DNA of 64,000 nucleotides from an uncultured Alphaproteobacteria bacterium (GTDB taxonomy: Bacteria; Pseudomonadota; Alphaproteobacteria; HIMB59; GCA-002718135): contig CACGJH010000008.1 of assembly GCA_902573325.1 (NCBI GenBank), positions 1-64,000 on the forward strand. The letters run 5' to 3'. Below are positions 54,505 through 63,325 of this stretch, in pieces. Position 1 is the stretch's first letter. Every line of letters starts with the position of its first letter. Under the pieces are notes generated by a model. It was not told the DNA's origin. It was given only the letters and a program-made list of their open reading frames with translations, and did no database searches. The translations under genes were made by a program, and so were the position numbers.

Positions 54505-55526
54505 AATGGCCAACCTTGAGTATGTTTTTTTATCAGATTTACAAAAACGTCTATGTGATCATCGTGATCATTCAAGCAAGGTATATAATGATAATTTTCT
54601 CCACCTGACTCCATAAAATATTCTTTATTTTCTTCTTCAAGTTCTTCCAGTGTTTCAAGACAATCACTACTGAAACCAGGAGATATTATATGTATATTTT
54701 TAATCCCTTGTTTTGGTAATTCTTTTAATGTTTCACTTGTATATGGCTTTAACCATTCCTCTCTTCCAAATCTACTTTGGAAAGTAGTCATTATCTCATC
54801 ATCGGATAATCCCATATGTTCTTTAACAAGTCTTGTGGTTTTAAGACAAAAGCAATGATACGGATCACCATTAGTCAAATACCGTTTTGGTATACCATGA
54901 TAACTAAAAATAATTTTTTGTGGTTTTGAAGTTTTTTGCCAAAATGACTTTATTGAATTTGACAATGCTTCAATATAATTTTTTTCTTCAAAGTACTGAT
55001 TGATAAAACGCATTTCAGGTATCCAACGCCATTTTTGCAATACATTTGTTACTTCATCAAATGTACTACCTGTTGTTGCAGCACAATATTGCGGATACAT
55101 AGGAAGAACTAATAATCTTCTTACTTGTTTTTTTTGAAGTTTTAACAAACCATCTGGAATAGATGGATTGCCATAACGCATCCCAACTTCAAAAACTATA
55201 TTTTCATTTTTTGAAGAAAAAGATGATTGGATTTTATTTAGTTGTCTGTTTGCTATATCTAAAAGAGGTGAACCCTTATCAGTCCAAATTTGTTTGTATG
55301 CTTCTGCTGACTTTGATGGTCTTATTTGTAAAATTACTAGCTTCAATATAATTTGCCATAGGATTTTAGGTAATTCGATTACTCTAGGGTCTGACAAAAA
55401 TTGATTAAGATAAACTTTTAGTTCTTTTTTATTTGGAGCATCTGGAGTGCCTAGGTTAGTAATTAAAACGCCAATTTTTTCTCTACTCCCATGCTCATAA
55501 TCTTTTTCACCTATATATTTAACCAT
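54501..55526 (-). CDS. hemH: Ferrochelatase
   Basis: Inserts Fe2+ into protoporphyrin IX to make heme, 341 residues, membrane-associated. GVLITNLGTPDAPNKKELK, YPQYCAATTGSTF, the catalytic-His motif IIFSYHGIPKRYL and FQSRFGREEWLKPYT are the conserved signatures, and ISPGFSSDCLETLEELEEEN includes the conserved Glu run. The order after hemE (5-base gap) and before hemF (4-base overlap) makes coupled synthesis likely. Confidence 0.96.
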   Translation of the reverse strand: MVKYIGEKDYEHGSREKIGVLITNLGTPDAPNKKELKVYLNQFLSDPRVIELPKILWQIILKLVILQIRPSKSAEAYKQIWTDKGSPLLDIANRQLNKIQSSFSSKNENIVFEVGMRYGNPSIPDGLLKLQKKQVRRLLVLPMYPQYCAATTGSTFDEVTNVLQKWRWIPEMRFINQYFEEKNYIEALSNSIKSFWQKTSKPQKIIFSYHGIPKRYLTNGDPYHCFCLKTTRLVKEHMGLSDDEIMTTFQSRFGREEWLKPYTSETLKELPKQGIKNIHIISPGFSSDCLETLEELEEENKEYFMESGGENYHYIPCLNDHDDHIDVFVNLIKKHTQGWPL

Positions 55527-55531
55527 ATCTA

Positions 55532-56530
55532 TTAGCTAAATTCTTTTCTGATATTTTCTATAAATAAATGAACATTTTTTTCTGGAGTGTTTTTGTTAAT
55601 TCCATGTCCAAGGCCACAAATCCAGCCATTAAGGTTTTCAATTGATTTCATTTTTTCAATAAAATCTTTTAAATCATTAAGAAATGTATCTGTTTCACTT
55701 AACATTAATTGTTCATTGAAATTACCTTGAATAAATCCATGTTTTTGATTTTCAAACATAAATTTAAGATCTATTGTGTGATCATAGCCAAAGCCACCAA
55801 AGGGAAAACTGATGATAGAATTTAGATCTGTTAAACTTTTACCTCTTGAATAATAGCCAAGTTTATTTGGAAAAGAAATTGCAATCTCTTCCAAAAATTT
55901 TGAATAAATTTCATAAAAATTTATTTTATCTAAATCATACAAGGAGCTATCAAAAATCATGACAAGTTCAACACCTGCATCTAATTGTAATTGAATATTT
56001 TTCTTAAGAAGGGGTAGAAGTGTTTTTGAAATAAATTCTAAATTCATTTTAGTGTCGATTAAATCAGAGTTATTATTTCCAAATGCATATTTTGATAATG
56101 TCCAAGGTCCGCCAACAAATCCAATTAAACTTTTATTATTTGGCAATTTCTCTTTTGTTATTTTTATAGCTTCAAATTGAAATTGCATATACTCAATGCC
56201 GCGATCAATATTACTATAATCATTAATGTTTTCTGAATTTATATAAGAATTAAATTTAGGTCCTGGGTCAAACTTTAATTCTAAACCAAGTCCCTCCAAG
56301 ATAAATAAAATATCACTGAATAAAATTGCAATATCATAATCAAACTCTTGTATTGGGCCAAAAGCGACTTCTGCGGCTAGATCCGGAGTTTTACAAAGTT
56401 GTTCAAAAGTATATTTTTCTTTGAGCTTGCGATAATGCGAATGGTACCTACCAGCCTGTCTCATGAACCAAATGGGTGGTGTTTTTTGAATATTTCTTTT
56501 GAGAGCATTTTCGAATAAAATATTTGTCAT
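55532..56530 (-). CDS. hemE: Uroporphyrinogen decarboxylase
   Basis: Decarboxylates the four acetates of uroporphyrinogen III to coproporphyrinogen III, 332 residues. PIWFMRQAGRYHSHYRKLK holds the substrate-binding Arg residues, AILFSDILFILEGLGLELKF the catalytic Asp, GFVGGPWTLSKY the second conserved loop, and GLGHGINKNTPEKNV the end. ATG 56530 is chosen, two bases after the hemCD stop; an upstream extension would re-read that gene. The spacing suggests coupled translation. Confidence 0.95.
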   Translation of the reverse strand: MTNILFENALKRNIQKTPPIWFMRQAGRYHSHYRKLKEKYTFEQLCKTPDLAAEVAFGPIQEFDYDIAILFSDILFILEGLGLELKFDPGPKFNSYINSENINDYSNIDRGIEYMQFQFEAIKITKEKLPNNKSLIGFVGGPWTLSKYAFGNNNSDLIDTKMNLEFISKTLLPLLKKNIQLQLDAGVELVMIFDSSLYDLDKINFYEIYSKFLEEIAISFPNKLGYYSRGKSLTDLNSIISFPFGGFGYDHTIDLKFMFENQKHGFIQGNFNEQLMLSETDTFLNDLKDFIEKMKSIENLNGWICGLGHGINKNTPEKNVHLFIENIRKEFS

Positions 56531-56532
56531 TT

Positions 56533-58041
56533 TTAGGCTTTTAGTAATTTTTTCTTCCAACTATCATAAGATAGCTCAACAAAAAGATTTTTATCATTAC
56601 CTAATATTTTACTAATCTCATTGTAAGTATTTCCTGGGCCACAAAAGTGATATTTTTCTATAATTTTAGGATATTTATCAATACTCGCCTTAAAAGCTGA
56701 ACTGCTCATCCAATAAAAGTACTTTTTCTTATCTATATCTATTTCAAAATCAATAGACTCCAATTGATACGTTTCAATTTTATTTTTTATCGAACTTTCA
56801 GGAGATTGAGAATGAGTTAATTTAACCCAAGGATTATTTGTAAGTGAATTAATATCTTTTTCAAAATCCTCACCAAGACCATCTGAAGTTCCATTAACCC
56901 AAATACCTCTTTCAGCTAAATTTTTCCATGTTCTTAAACCACTAGTCCAAATAACATTATTTGATTGGATTTTTGACTTATCTGGGATTGAGCTAATTCG
57001 TGAAACATAAATACATTTATTTTGTAAATTATTTATATAATCGACATTTTCATTTAATTCTTTTCTAGAAAATATTTTATAATTTTTTAAATTTTCAGGA
57101 TAAATTTCATCTTTTGTATTACTAGAAAAACTTATATCTTTTGAATCAATAAAATCCCAGCTCTCAAAATGATTGCCATTTTCATCTTCACCTCTTTTAG
57201 ATACAACTAATCCTAATTTATGTGAGATATAAGATACTCCTATTTTTTGGTGACATCCTCCTCCATAGTTTTTTAAAATATTTCTTTCTTGAATAACATT
57301 CGAATAATCTTTGGAAAAATTAATATCATTTAAAATTTCGTTTAGTTTATTATCTTTGATTCTTGTTTCAATCGCTAGAGCTCCTTGTCCAGGAGAACAT
57401 GGGTTTTTTGACAATGGTAAAACAGACCATAGACATTCGTCAATATATTTTTTTAGTGTTTTTTTTAATTCATTAAATTCAGAATAATTATTTGATAGTA
57501 ATCTATCAATTGCTGCCTTAGCAACAATGAAACCATCACTATTAGGATCTTCCAAAAATTTTTTAAATCTAGTGGGTATGTTACCTCTTATATTTTCAAA
57601 GCAAACTTCATCAAACTTATATGGAAGATAATTTTCAATAAAATTTTCTAAATTATATTGTCTTCGAGGTGATGAGCAAAGAATAGTAATTTTCTTACTA
57701 TCTAATGTCATGTTTTTTTTTAAGAATAATATATCTCGTTTATCAGCGCGTTTTAATGTAGCAGCAATTTTAGTTTTCTCACCAACTTCAATTGGAAGAT
57801 CCTTCCAAGAATGAACAATTAAATCACATTTGTTATTTATTAATTCATCTCTTAAATCATTAGTAAAAACACCTTCTGTTGGCATTTCAGAAAGAGGAGT
57901 TTTTAGATCTTTATCTCCTGAAGTACTTCTTGTTAAAAATTCTATTTCTACAAAAGGATGTTTTGATTGTAAATAGTCAGAAAATTCACGTGCTTGAATT
58001 ATTGCCAAATCACTTTTTCTAGATAAAATTCTAATTTTCAT
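56533..58041 (-). CDS. hemCD: Bifunctional hydroxymethylbilane synthase/uroporphyrinogen-III synthase (HemC-HemD fusion)
   Basis: A 502-residue protein. Residues 1-305 are HemC: RILSRKSDLAIIQAREF, CSSPRRQYNL, PLSKNPCSPGQGALAIETR and the cofactor Cys263 in YGGGCHQKIGVS, which holds the dipyrromethane. The usual alphaproteobacterial [AV]-V-H-S-[ML]-K-D-[VM]-P reads VHSWKDLP (76-83). Residues from about 340 to 502 resemble HemD: CIYVSR, VIWTSGLRTW, FYWMSSSAFKAS and HFCGPGNTYNEISK, a linear order of Rossmann-like elements. Together they turn porphobilinogen into uroporphyrinogen III. A separate hemD is not seen. The HemD part is weakly conserved, so that half is a probable assignment. Confidence 0.87.
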   Translation of the reverse strand: MKIRILSRKSDLAIIQAREFSDYLQSKHPFVEIEFLTRSTSGDKDLKTPLSEMPTEGVFTNDLRDELINNKCDLIVHSWKDLPIEVGEKTKIAATLKRADKRDILFLKKNMTLDSKKITILCSSPRRQYNLENFIENYLPYKFDEVCFENIRGNIPTRFKKFLEDPNSDGFIVAKAAIDRLLSNNYSEFNELKKTLKKYIDECLWSVLPLSKNPCSPGQGALAIETRIKDNKLNEILNDINFSKDYSNVIQERNILKNYGGGCHQKIGVSYISHKLGLVVSKRGEDENGNHFESWDFIDSKDISFSSNTKDEIYPENLKNYKIFSRKELNENVDYINNLQNKCIYVSRISSIPDKSKIQSNNVIWTSGLRTWKNLAERGIWVNGTSDGLGEDFEKDINSLTNNPWVKLTHSQSPESSIKNKIETYQLESIDFEIDIDKKKYFYWMSSSAFKASIDKYPKIIEKYHFCGPGNTYNEISKILGNDKNLFVELSYDSWKKKLLKA

Positions 58042-58083
58042 TACTTATATTTCTATAAATAACACTATATTGTAAAATTGGTA

Positions 58084-58647
58084 ATGGTTGAATTTAAAGG
58101 TACAAAATCTTCGTGGGGCTTGGTTGCAAAACTTTTTCATTGGTCATTGGCACTTCTTCTTTTTTGGCAAGTTACAACAGGGATTAGCCTTCATAATATG
58201 GAATTTTCTCCTCTTAAAATGGGTTTTATTATTACTCATAAATTTTTTGGCACCTTAGTCTTTGGTTTAGTTGTACTTAGATTAATGTGGAAATACATAT
58301 TTAATACTCATCCTAAATATGAAAATATTCCTTTATTTCATAAATTGGTTTCAAATTTAGTCCATTTTGTACTTTATGGTTTAGTTATTCTTATTCCTAT
58401 TCAAGGTACCTTTATGACATGGCTTGGAGGAGAAGATGTTCATCTCTTGGGATTAATTAAAATACCACCTTTAATCGAAGAGAATTTTTTTTTATACCCT
58501 CAAGCTCTAGCTATACACTACTACTCAGCACTTATGTTAACAGCTCTTTTTTCACTTCATATTGCAGCGGCGTTGTATCATCGATTTATAATTAAAGATA
58601 AATATGGTGTGTGGAGGAGAATGTCTTTTAGTAGAAATAAGGTGTGA
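58084..58647 (+). CDS. Cytochrome b561 family protein
   Basis: A four-helix membrane cytochrome of 187 residues. Heme-ligand His candidates lie in KLFHWSLALLLFW, IITHKFFGTLVFG, LVHFVLYGLVI and IAALYHRFI-like LHIAAALYHRF, the usual b561 layout. It may pass electrons from ubiquinol to a periplasmic acceptor. Its place between hemCD and hemA suggests that it shares regulation with heme supply. I start at ATG 58084, not the TTG six bases upstream. It is divergent from hemCD by about 40 bases. Confidence 0.9.
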   Translation: MVEFKGTKSSWGLVAKLFHWSLALLLFWQVTTGISLHNMEFSPLKMGFIITHKFFGTLVFGLVVLRLMWKYIFNTHPKYENIPLFHKLVSNLVHFVLYGLVILIPIQGTFMTWLGGEDVHLLGLIKIPPLIEENFFLYPQALAIHYYSALMLTALFSLHIAAALYHRFIIKDKYGVWRRMSFSRNKV

Positions 58648-58696
58648 CAATTCATTCAATTAAACACTTACAATTAAAGATTGGGTAAGATATCTA

Positions 58697-59938
58697 ATGT
58701 TTATGCAATACAAAAATTTCTTTAAATCTGAATTAAAAAATTTAAAAGATCAAGGTCTTTATAGGGACTTTAGAAACATAGACAGACCTATAAAAAGTTT
58801 TCCAAATGCAGATGAAAGTTTCAAAAATAAAGAAAGAGAAGTAGAGGTTTGGTGTTCTAATGACTATCTGAACATGAGTCAGCACCCAGAAGTCGTAAAT
58901 GAAATCGTAAAAACACTACTTGAATATGGATCTGGTTCAGGTGGAACAAGAAATATTTCTGGTACATCAACCTATCATACTGAACTTGAAAAAAAACTGG
59001 CAAATGTTCATAATAAAGAGGCGGCATTAGTTTTTGCTTCTGCTTATACAGCAAACCAATCTACTTTATGGACTTTAGGGAAAAAAATTAGAGATATTGA
59101 GATATTTTCTGATGAATTAAATCACGCATCTTTAATACAAGGTATTAAGAATAGTGGAGCTAAGTGTCATATATTTAAACACAATGACATTGATCATTTA
59201 GAACAGTTACTAAAAGAGTCAAATGCAGATAATCCTAAGTTAATTGTTTTTGAAAGTTTATACTCTATGGAAGGTATAAGATCGCCTATAGTTAAAATTG
59301 TAGAATTAGCAAAAAAATATAACTGTATGACATATCTGGATGAAGTTCATTCAGTTGGACTTTACGGTGAAGAAGGTAAAGGTATTGCAGTAGAAATGGG
59401 AGTTGAAGATAAAATAGATATTATTAATGGAACTTTAGCAAAAGCATATGGTCAAATGGGAGGTTATATTGCAGCTAGTTCAGAAATAATTGATTACATT
59501 AGAAGTTTCGCTCCGGGTTTTATTTTTACAACTTCAATCTGTCCATCAATTGCTGCAGGAGCAGCTAAAGCAATAGATATTGTTTCTCTGGCAGAACAAC
59601 TAAGAATAAGAATAAAAGAAAATGCAGCTTTAATAAGAGAAAATTTAGATTCCTTAGCAATCCCTTATTTGGATACAAATTCTCATATTGTAGCAGTATT
59701 AATTAATGATCCTTTTTTATGCAAAAAAGTGTCTAAAGATTTAATTGATGATCATGGTATTTATGCACAACCAATTTTTTATCCGACCGTACCAAAAGGT
59801 TTAGAAAGACTAAGAATAACTGTTACCCCAAAACATAGAAAAGAGCATATCGAAAAAATGATTAAGGCTCTTGATAAAGTTTGGTCTAAAAATAATTTAC
59901 CAAGAAAAAAAATTAATAAAGTTACAGCAAATATTTAA
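58697..59938 (+). CDS. hemA: 5-aminolevulinate synthase
   Basis: Condenses glycine and succinyl-CoA to 5-aminolevulinate, the C4 (Shemin) entry to heme, 413 residues with [35 protein letters not shown] and the PLP-Lys region [13 protein letters not shown] (K249) are diagnostic. The C4 route is found in alphaproteobacteria and mitochondria and so supports the taxonomic reading. ATG 58697 is used; ATG 58703 would give MQYKNFF, close to the usual ALAS start, and is equally likely. The gene ends tail to tail with the EamA gene (TTAA). Confidence 0.96.
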   Translation: MFMQYKNFFKSELKNLKDQGLYRDFRNIDRPIKSFPNADESFKNKEREVEVWCSNDYLNMSQHPEVVNEIVKTLLEYGSGSGGTRNISGTSTYHTELEKKLANVHNKEAALVFASAYTANQSTLWTLGKKIRDIEIFSDELNHASLIQGIKNSGAKCHIFKHNDIDHLEQLLKESNADNPKLIVFESLYSMEGIRSPIVKIVELAKKYNCMTYLDEVHSVGLYGEEGKGIAVEMGVEDKIDIINGTLAKAYGQMGGYIAASSEIIDYIRSFAPGFIFTTSICPSIAAGAAKAIDIVSLAEQLRIRIKENAALIRENLDSLAIPYLDTNSHIVAVLINDPFLCKKVSKDLIDDHGIYAQPIFYPTVPKGLERLRITVTPKHRKEHIEKMIKALDKVWSKNNLPRKKINKVTANI

Positions 59939-60837
59939 GTTTTAATATTGATATCAATCTGCCTAGCAGCAAAACCATAATAAACTACAGCTAAAGTTAT
60001 TATGAAACCTCCAATTATTACAGTTGTACTTGGTACTTCATTAATTCCAAAAATAGGGAGCCAAACCCACAGAACTCCTCCAACAACTTCCATTAAAGAT
60101 AAAAGTGCTAGCTCAGCTGAGGGTAAGTATTTTGCTCCAAGACTGTAAAGTATTAAGCCGGCTGCAACAATTATTCCATGAAGTATACTCAAATAACTAT
60201 TTATTTCAGGCATCAGAATAAAAGGTTCAAAAGAGAAGCCTAAAATAAAGAACGCAAAAATTGTACAAAATATTCCCGCTAAAACAACTGTTGTGAATTT
60301 TGGTGTTTCAGGTTTCCATCTTATTGTTACCGTGTATAATGCAAAACCAGTTGCAGAAATAAATCCTATTATTGCACCTAAAGCAGTTCCAGAAATACTG
60401 TCATTTATAATCATTACGCACACACCTATAAATGCTACAACCATTGCAATTAATGTTGATCTTTTTAGTATTTCGCCAAGAACAAAATAACCAACAATGG
60501 CTGCAATAAAAGGCATGGCTGCTAACATAAATAATGTTACGGCAGCCGTAGTCATAGTAATAGAAAAAATGAACCCAGTAAAAGCTGTTGCTAGAAATAA
60601 ACCTCCAAGTATAGATGGTATTCTTATTTTGAGAAAATTTTTATAAAAATCAAATCCTTCCCGAAAAAATAAATATATAAGCAGTATAATTGAAATAGTT
60701 AAGCCTCTATAAAATAAATATTGAAAAACATATTGATGACCATCAACCATATATCTAACAGTCAACGCTCCAAAACTCCAAAAAATTCCAGCAAGAAAAA
60801 CCACAGTAAATGCATATAGATAAGAATTTTGACTCAT
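59935..60837 (-). CDS. EamA/DMT family transporter
   Basis: A membrane protein of 300 residues with about ten hydrophobic segments in two EamA halves. [17 protein letters not shown] starts the first half and [16 protein letters not shown] lies near the start of the second; the ends of both halves carry the conserved Gly/Pro of DMT helices. Family members export amino acids or other metabolites, but the substrate cannot be inferred here. It is a single gene, with the hidden lipoprotein gene 46 bases away on the same strand. Confidence 0.88.
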   Translation of the reverse strand: MSQNSYLYAFTVVFLAGIFWSFGALTVRYMVDGHQYVFQYLFYRGLTISIILLIYLFFREGFDFYKNFLKIRIPSILGGLFLATAFTGFIFSITMTTAAVTLFMLAAMPFIAAIVGYFVLGEILKRSTLIAMVVAFIGVCVMIINDSISGTALGAIIGFISATGFALYTVTIRWKPETPKFTTVVLAGIFCTIFAFFILGFSFEPFILMPEINSYLSILHGIIVAAGLILYSLGAKYLPSAELALLSLMEVVGGVLWVWLPIFGINEVPSTTVIIGGFIITLAVVYYGFAARQIDINIKT

Positions 60838-60883
60838 TGTTTAAAGGTCAAATCATTAAATTTGATAAAAGTAAATTAATATT

Positions 60884-61045
60884 TTAATTATTTATTTGAA
60901 TACCAGTTTCTTTACTTCCTGAGATTTTAAAATTAACTTTATTATCATCATTTTTTTGTATTTCAGATACGTCTGACATTTTGCAACTGGCAATAAAAAG
61001 AAATAAAATAATTATTGGCAACTGCCTATAGAACCAAGAGCACAT
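60884..61045 (-). CDS. Small probable lipoprotein (53 aa)
   Basis: The frame reads ATG at 61045 to TAA at 60884-60886. The N-terminus MCSWFYRQLPIIILFLFIAS followed by C is a lipoprotein signal with lipobox I-A-S-C at 18-21, and the mature part is a short polar segment, KMSDVSEIQKNDDNKVNFKI onward. It begins inside the last 34 bases of the pentapeptide-repeat gene, which is why gene callers would miss it; TTG at 61021 is an alternative start that keeps the lipobox. If real, it is attached to the inner or outer membrane. The family is unknown; the evidence is the signal and open frame only. Confidence 0.5.
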   Translation of the reverse strand: MCSWFYRQLPIIILFLFIASCKMSDVSEIQKNDDNKVNFKISGSKETGIQINN

Positions 61046-61515
61046 TTTTTACCATCTATCCATATAGCATTTGACAAATTTGCTTCATCAAACATTGCGC
61101 CTGAAATATTGGCACCGAGTAGATTTGCCTCATATAGATTTGCACCTTTAAAAGTCGCTCCAAAGAGATTAGATCCCTCAAAATTTACTTTTGCAAGGTT
61201 TGCATTATCAAAGTTAGCATTATTACAATTAGCTCCCTGTAAATTTGAAGCATATAAATTTGAATTACTAAAATTTGAGAAGATAAAATTACCAATAGAT
61301 AAATTTGAATTATTAAGTTGAGATTTTTCAAAATTAGATAAAGATAAATTAACTCCTGACATTTGAGAATTTGCCAAACCAGTACCAGAAAGATCGAGAT
61401 TTTCTACAAAATTACAATTGGTCCAATCCACCTCATTTGCTGGTTGATCACTGCATGCAGCAAATACAGAATATGAGCTAAAGAAACTTAAGACAAATAA
61501 AATTAAAAATCTCAT
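61012..61515 (-). CDS. Exported pentapeptide-repeat protein
   Basis: A 167-residue protein. The signal peptide MRFLILFVLSFFSSYSVFA precedes ACSDQP. From about residue 36 to 150 it is a run of pentapeptides with the A(N/D)LxX pattern (GANLYEANLLGANISG, FEGSNLFGATFKGANL), which fold into a right-handed beta-helix. The tail KKCALGSIGSC has two Cys that, with Cys near the N-terminus, may form disulfides in the periplasm. The binding partner is unknown. It follows the MotA/MotB-like genes on the same strand and overlaps the lipoprotein gene. Confidence 0.88.
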   Translation of the reverse strand: MRFLILFVLSFFSSYSVFAACSDQPANEVDWTNCNFVENLDLSGTGLANSQMSGVNLSLSNFEKSQLNNSNLSIGNFIFSNFSNSNLYASNLQGANCNNANFDNANLAKVNFEGSNLFGATFKGANLYEANLLGANISGAMFDEANLSNAIWIDGKKCALGSIGSCQ

Positions 61516-61556
61516 ATTTAATTTTTATGATCAGTTTATGTTAAATTTAAGGCAAA

Positions 61557-63323
61557 TTAGCGTGAAGTGAGTTTTAATTCAATCCTTCTATTCTGTTGTA
61601 GATCACTCTCAGTTTCTCCATTACTGATAGGATAAAACTCTCCATATCCTGCAGATGCTAATCTATTTGGTGGAAAACCAAGATCAAGAAGAAGTTTTAA
61701 AACTGTATTAGCTCTAGCTGAAGATAATTCCCAGTTAGAAGGATATCTAATTGTTTGTATGGGTTTTTTATCAGTGTGTCCTTCTACCATTATAATCCAG
61801 TCAATATCTGAAGGAATATCATTAGTAGTCTCTTTTAAAGTAAGGCCAATTTCACTTAACTTTTCTTTGCCAGATAGTTGTAAATCTGCTGAAGCAGAAT
61901 CAAATAATAGCTCTGATTCAAAAATAAATCTATCTCCTACAATTTTAATATCTTTTCTATCACCTAAAATAGATTGTAATTTTCCGAAAAACTCAGATCT
62001 ATATTTTTGGAGCTCAAATACTTTCGATGTAAGGGCTTTGTTTAACTTTTCACCTAGCACCTCTATTTCTAAATCTTTAATCAAAGCCTGGCTTTCACTA
62101 GCTTCTAAAGCATCATTAAGTAAAGCTATTTCTTTTTGCAAGGTATCAATTTGATTAGAAAGAATTTCTACCTGTTCTAATGTTTTTGAAGCTTGTATTT
62201 CCATATTTTTAATATCTTCAAGTGATGTTTCTTTTTGTGTTTGATTTTCTTGTTCTAATGAAACAATTTGACTTTGAAGTAACTCAAGTTTTTCTAGTTG
62301 TTGTTTTTGTTTATCTTCTGACAAAGAAAGAACGTTATTTAGTTCAGATATTTTTCCTCGCAAATTAAAAATTGTGCTATCTTTCTGAATTAAATCTTTA
62401 TTTAATCTTGCTAATTCTTCATTTTTAAACCTAATTGCATCAAGTTGTTCATTAAGTGATGCATCTTTTAAACCTAGACTATCATTAATCTCTAAAAGGT
62501 CATTCATAAGTTCTTGATATTGAGATATTTGACTTTGTAGTTCTTCATCTCTCAATGATAGTTCAATGTTAGTCTTTTCTAATTCATCATTTAAACTTAG
62601 AAGCTTTTCATTTTTATTTTTAATTGCAAGTAACTGTTCTTCAATTCCTCCCTCCTCTAAACCCAGACTTTCGTTAATGGCCATTAAATTTTCATTCTTC
62701 TCATTTAATTCTGCTATTGTAGATTTGAGAGATTTTTCACTTTCAAGTAATTTAAAATTAGCATTATCTAATTCTTGATTAAGTATTTTGAGTTGATCAA
62801 TTCTTGTTGCAAGTGCTTTATTAATTCGTTCTCCTAGCCCCTCGGTTTCAAGTAAAGTAATTTCTTGTCCTTCATAAGTTTCTAATGCATTTGCAACTAT
62901 TCTCAATTCTTTTAAAAGACTACTAATTTGCTCGGATAAAGCTATTATATTTTGTTCTTGAACAAATATTTCTGATCGTTTTTTTGCAACATCAGTTTGT
63001 AATTGCTCACTTAATAATTGCTCACTTTGTAAATTTAATTCTGTATCTTCAAGTTTTTTCTCAGTTTCAGAAAGAGTTGAAAGAGCTTCTTCTTTATCTT
63101 TAGTTTCAATAACAAGTATTTTAGATAATTCATTTATTTGTGTTCTTAAATCTTGAAGCGCCTTATCTCGACCAGATATAGCATCACTCAGATATATTTG
63201 TGAAACAGTAAAAACCATTAGCACAAATATGATTACTATTAAAAGAGTAGCTAGAACATCGACAAAACCGGGCCAAATATTTGTTGTATCAGCAAGTCTA
63301 TTTCTTAAAGACCTAGTAGACAT
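61557..63323 (-). CDS. MotB/OmpA-like peptidoglycan-binding protein with long coiled-coil stalk
   Basis: A 588-residue inner-membrane protein. Residues 17-41 form one membrane helix with Asp22 (PGFVDVLATLLIVIIFVLMV), placed like the proton-carrying Asp of MotB and ExbD. Residues 45-440 are almost entirely coiled coil and contain related repeats beginning LGERINKA (163), LGLEEGGIEEQL (220), LGLKDASLNEQL (283) and LGEKLNKA (423). The C-terminal OmpA domain has LLFDSASADLQLSG, VEGHTDKKP (513-521), NWELSSARA and QNRRIEL. It should anchor to peptidoglycan and work with the MotA/ExbB-like protein encoded two bases upstream. No flagellar gene is seen, so the motor is probably not flagellar. Confidence 0.87.
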   Translation of the reverse strand: MSTRSLRNRLADTTNIWPGFVDVLATLLIVIIFVLMVFTVSQIYLSDAISGRDKALQDLRTQINELSKILVIETKDKEEALSTLSETEKKLEDTELNLQSEQLLSEQLQTDVAKKRSEIFVQEQNIIALSEQISSLLKELRIVANALETYEGQEITLLETEGLGERINKALATRIDQLKILNQELDNANFKLLESEKSLKSTIAELNEKNENLMAINESLGLEEGGIEEQLLAIKNKNEKLLSLNDELEKTNIELSLRDEELQSQISQYQELMNDLLEINDSLGLKDASLNEQLDAIRFKNEELARLNKDLIQKDSTIFNLRGKISELNNVLSLSEDKQKQQLEKLELLQSQIVSLEQENQTQKETSLEDIKNMEIQASKTLEQVEILSNQIDTLQKEIALLNDALEASESQALIKDLEIEVLGEKLNKALTSKVFELQKYRSEFFGKLQSILGDRKDIKIVGDRFIFESELLFDSASADLQLSGKEKLSEIGLTLKETTNDIPSDIDWIIMVEGHTDKKPIQTIRYPSNWELSSARANTVLKLLLDLGFPPNRLASAGYGEFYPISNGETESDLQQNRRIELKLTSR

Positions 63324-63325
63324 TA

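Noticed and set aside
61109-61321. Repetitive 70-residue frame antisense to the pentapeptide-repeat gene
   Set aside because: Its periodicity is the shadow of the pentapeptide repeat on the minus strand.
61759-62154. 131-residue Ser-rich open frame antisense to the MotB/OmpA-like gene
   Set aside because: Its Ser/Leu/Phe bias mirrors the Glu/Leu/Lys-rich coiled coil on the other strand; no family or start signal.
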